This document shows positions 13,966-14,999 of a stretch of 14,999 bases of DNA, in pieces. Position 1 is the stretch's first letter; every line of letters begins with the position of its first letter. The stretch covers positions 1-14,999 of the forward strand of contig CALYTU010000024.1 in assembly GCA_945487445.1 (NCBI GenBank), read 5' to 3'. Source of the stretch: an uncultured Clostridia bacterium. Lineage in GTDB: Bacteria > Bacillota > Clostridia > Oscillospirales > Oscillospiraceae. A model generated the notes under the pieces. The model was not told where the DNA came from and did no database searches. It saw nothing but the letters and a program-made list of their open reading frames with translations. The translations under genes and the position numbers were made by a program.

Positions 13966-14999
13966 TTATGCCTCCAATTCCAGATCGGCGATGACCTTGG
14001 CGCAGCGGGGGCAGAGGCCCTCGGCGTCGGCCTGAACCGCGTGCATCCAGCAGCGGGGGCACTTGGTCCCCTGCGCCTCGGCCACGGTGATCAGCATGCC
14101 CGGGAAGTTGGTTCCCTGGGCGGTAACACCGTCCGACTTCCCCTCGGGCAGTTCATCTGTTCCGCCTGTGCAGGCCGAGACAATAAACAGCTCCGCCAGA
14201 TCCAGATGCCGGATGGCATTCAGGGCAGCCTTCGCGGCCTCGTCCCGGGCCAGCAGGCGGACCCGAGCCTCCAGCGCCTTGCCGATCCGCTTCTCGGCGC
14301 GGGCCTGCTCGAGCACACCGTTCACGTCCTCGCGGACGCGGATAAGCGTGTCCCACTTTTCCATGGCCGCTTCGTCCAAAGCGTATTCCGCAAAGGGCTT
14401 GTTCATGTCATTGAAGAGGACGTTGCGCCTGTCGTCGCCGTCGCGGTGGGGCATGCTCTGCCAGATCTCGTCGCAGGTAAAAGCCAGAATCGGGGCGAAG
14501 AGCTTAGCCATGGTGTCCAAAATCAGGTACAGGGCAGTCTGGGCGGAGCGGCGGCGCAGGCCGTTGCGCTCGTCGCAGTACAGACGGTCCTTGAGAATGT
14601 CGAGATAGAACTGACTCAGCTCGACCACGCAGAAGTCGTTGATGGCGTGGGTCAGAACGTGGAACTCATAGTTGTCATAGGCACGGAAGCCGGTTTCGAT
14701 CAGCTTGTTGAGCCGGGTCAAAGCCCAGCGGTCCAGCTCCAGCATCTCGGCGGGCCGGACCAGCTCGTTGGCGTCAAAGCCGTCCAGGTTGCCGAGGCAG
14801 TAGCGGGCGGTGTTGCGGAATTTCAGGTAGTTCTGGCTCAGCTGCTTGAAGATTTCCTTGGAGCAGCGCACATCCGCGTGGTAATCGGCGGAGGCGGCCC
14901 AGAGCCGGAGCAGGTCCGCGCCGAAGTCCTTGACGATGTCCGCCGGATCGACGCCGTTGCCCAGGCTCTTGTGCATGGCCCGGCCCTCGCCGTCCACGG
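13966..14999 (-). CDS. ileS: Isoleucyl-tRNA synthetase, C-terminal part (5' end outside window)
   Basis: The last about 344 codons of a class I aminoacyl-tRNA synthetase; the frame runs off the window at 14999. It starts inside the catalytic domain just before the KMSKS-equivalent MHKSLGN, where the canonical loop reads AMHKS, a form I associate with IleS. The anticodon-binding helical domain follows (GADLLRLWAASADYHADVR, NFxx-like helices, PILAFTCDEIWQSMP). The C-terminal zinc finger is CPRCWMHAVQADAEGLCPRC, with two CxxC pairs, as in the E. coli-type enzyme. It charges tRNA-Ile with isoleucine in the cytoplasm. Its promoter and any T-box leader lie outside the window. Confidence 0.95.
   Translation of the reverse strand, partial: VDGEGRAMHKSLGNGVDPADIVKDFGADLLRLWAASADYHADVRCSKEIFKQLSQNYLKFRNTARYCLGNLDGFDANELVRPAEMLELDRWALTRLNKLIETGFRAYDNYEFHVLTHAINDFCVVELSQFYLDILKDRLYCDERNGLRRRSAQTALYLILDTMAKLFAPILAFTCDEIWQSMPHRDGDDRRNVLFNDMNKPFAEYALDEAAMEKWDTLIRVREDVNGVLEQARAEKRIGKALEARVRLLARDEAAKAALNAIRHLDLAELFIVSACTGGTDELPEGKSDGVTAQGTNFPGMLITVAEAQGTKCPRCWMHAVQADAEGLCPRCAKVIADLELEA

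Overview
The window looks like chromosomal core DNA from a GC-rich, Gram-positive anaerobe of the Clostridia, most likely an Oscillospiraceae-type gut bacterium. This rests on: strong AGGAGG-type ribosome sites; a SpoVB-type flippase; a HemZ-type coproporphyrinogen dehydrogenase; an MtaD-type deaminase; an IleS with the MHKSLGN signature and a C-terminal zinc finger; and GC-rich third codon positions. The genus assignment is inference. I see no phage, integrase, CRISPR array, rRNA or tRNA gene. Most of the window is housekeeping genes in short operons separated by hairpin terminators.

Layout. (1) 2-793 (+): the 3' part of a probably exported protein with a Thr/Ala/Pro-rich linker and a DUF3298/RsiV-like C-terminal region. 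A 14-bp-stem hairpin separates it from (2) a minus-strand pair, 1920-855: an HD-domain nucleotide phosphohydrolase (YfbR/HDDC2 type) that overlaps a small P-loop protein by 23 bp, under a TTGACT-17-TATAAT promoter. (3) 2064-2236: a 173-bp MITE-like element with 19-bp terminal inverted repeats, a TAA target duplication and an internal 14-bp tandem duplication, just upstream of (4) a DUF2079 multi-pass membrane protein (2273-4144, +). (5) A convergent Nudix hydrolase (4850-4239, -) with its own extended -10 promoter. (6) A long minus-strand operon running 10609 to 4940: hemZ, a stand-alone uridine-kinase-like enzyme, an MtaD-type SAH/MTA deaminase, a 300-bp gap with a doubtful small ORF, then the SpoVB-like flippase. 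(7) Divergent from hemZ, a Y-family translesion DNA polymerase with a textbook C-terminal beta-clamp motif (10877-12385, +). It ends at a perfect 23-bp AT-rich inverted repeat shared with (8) the convergent minus-strand group ileS (cut by the window edge), a double-GNAT-type N-acyltransferase, and a stand-alone acyl carrier protein (14999 to 12483).

How the genes fit together. Nucleotide and nucleoside handling recurs (HD phosphohydrolase, P-loop protein, Nudix, uridine-kinase-like protein, SAH/MTA deaminase). The enzymes lie in different transcription units, so a joint pathway is not demonstrated.

The three observations most worth checking are the dedicated ACP next to a large YghO-type GNAT acyltransferase (possible acyl-ACP-dependent N-acylation), the MITE-like element upstream of the DUF2079 gene, and the overlapping HD hydrolase/P-loop pair. 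I found no convincing wholly new multi-gene system here.
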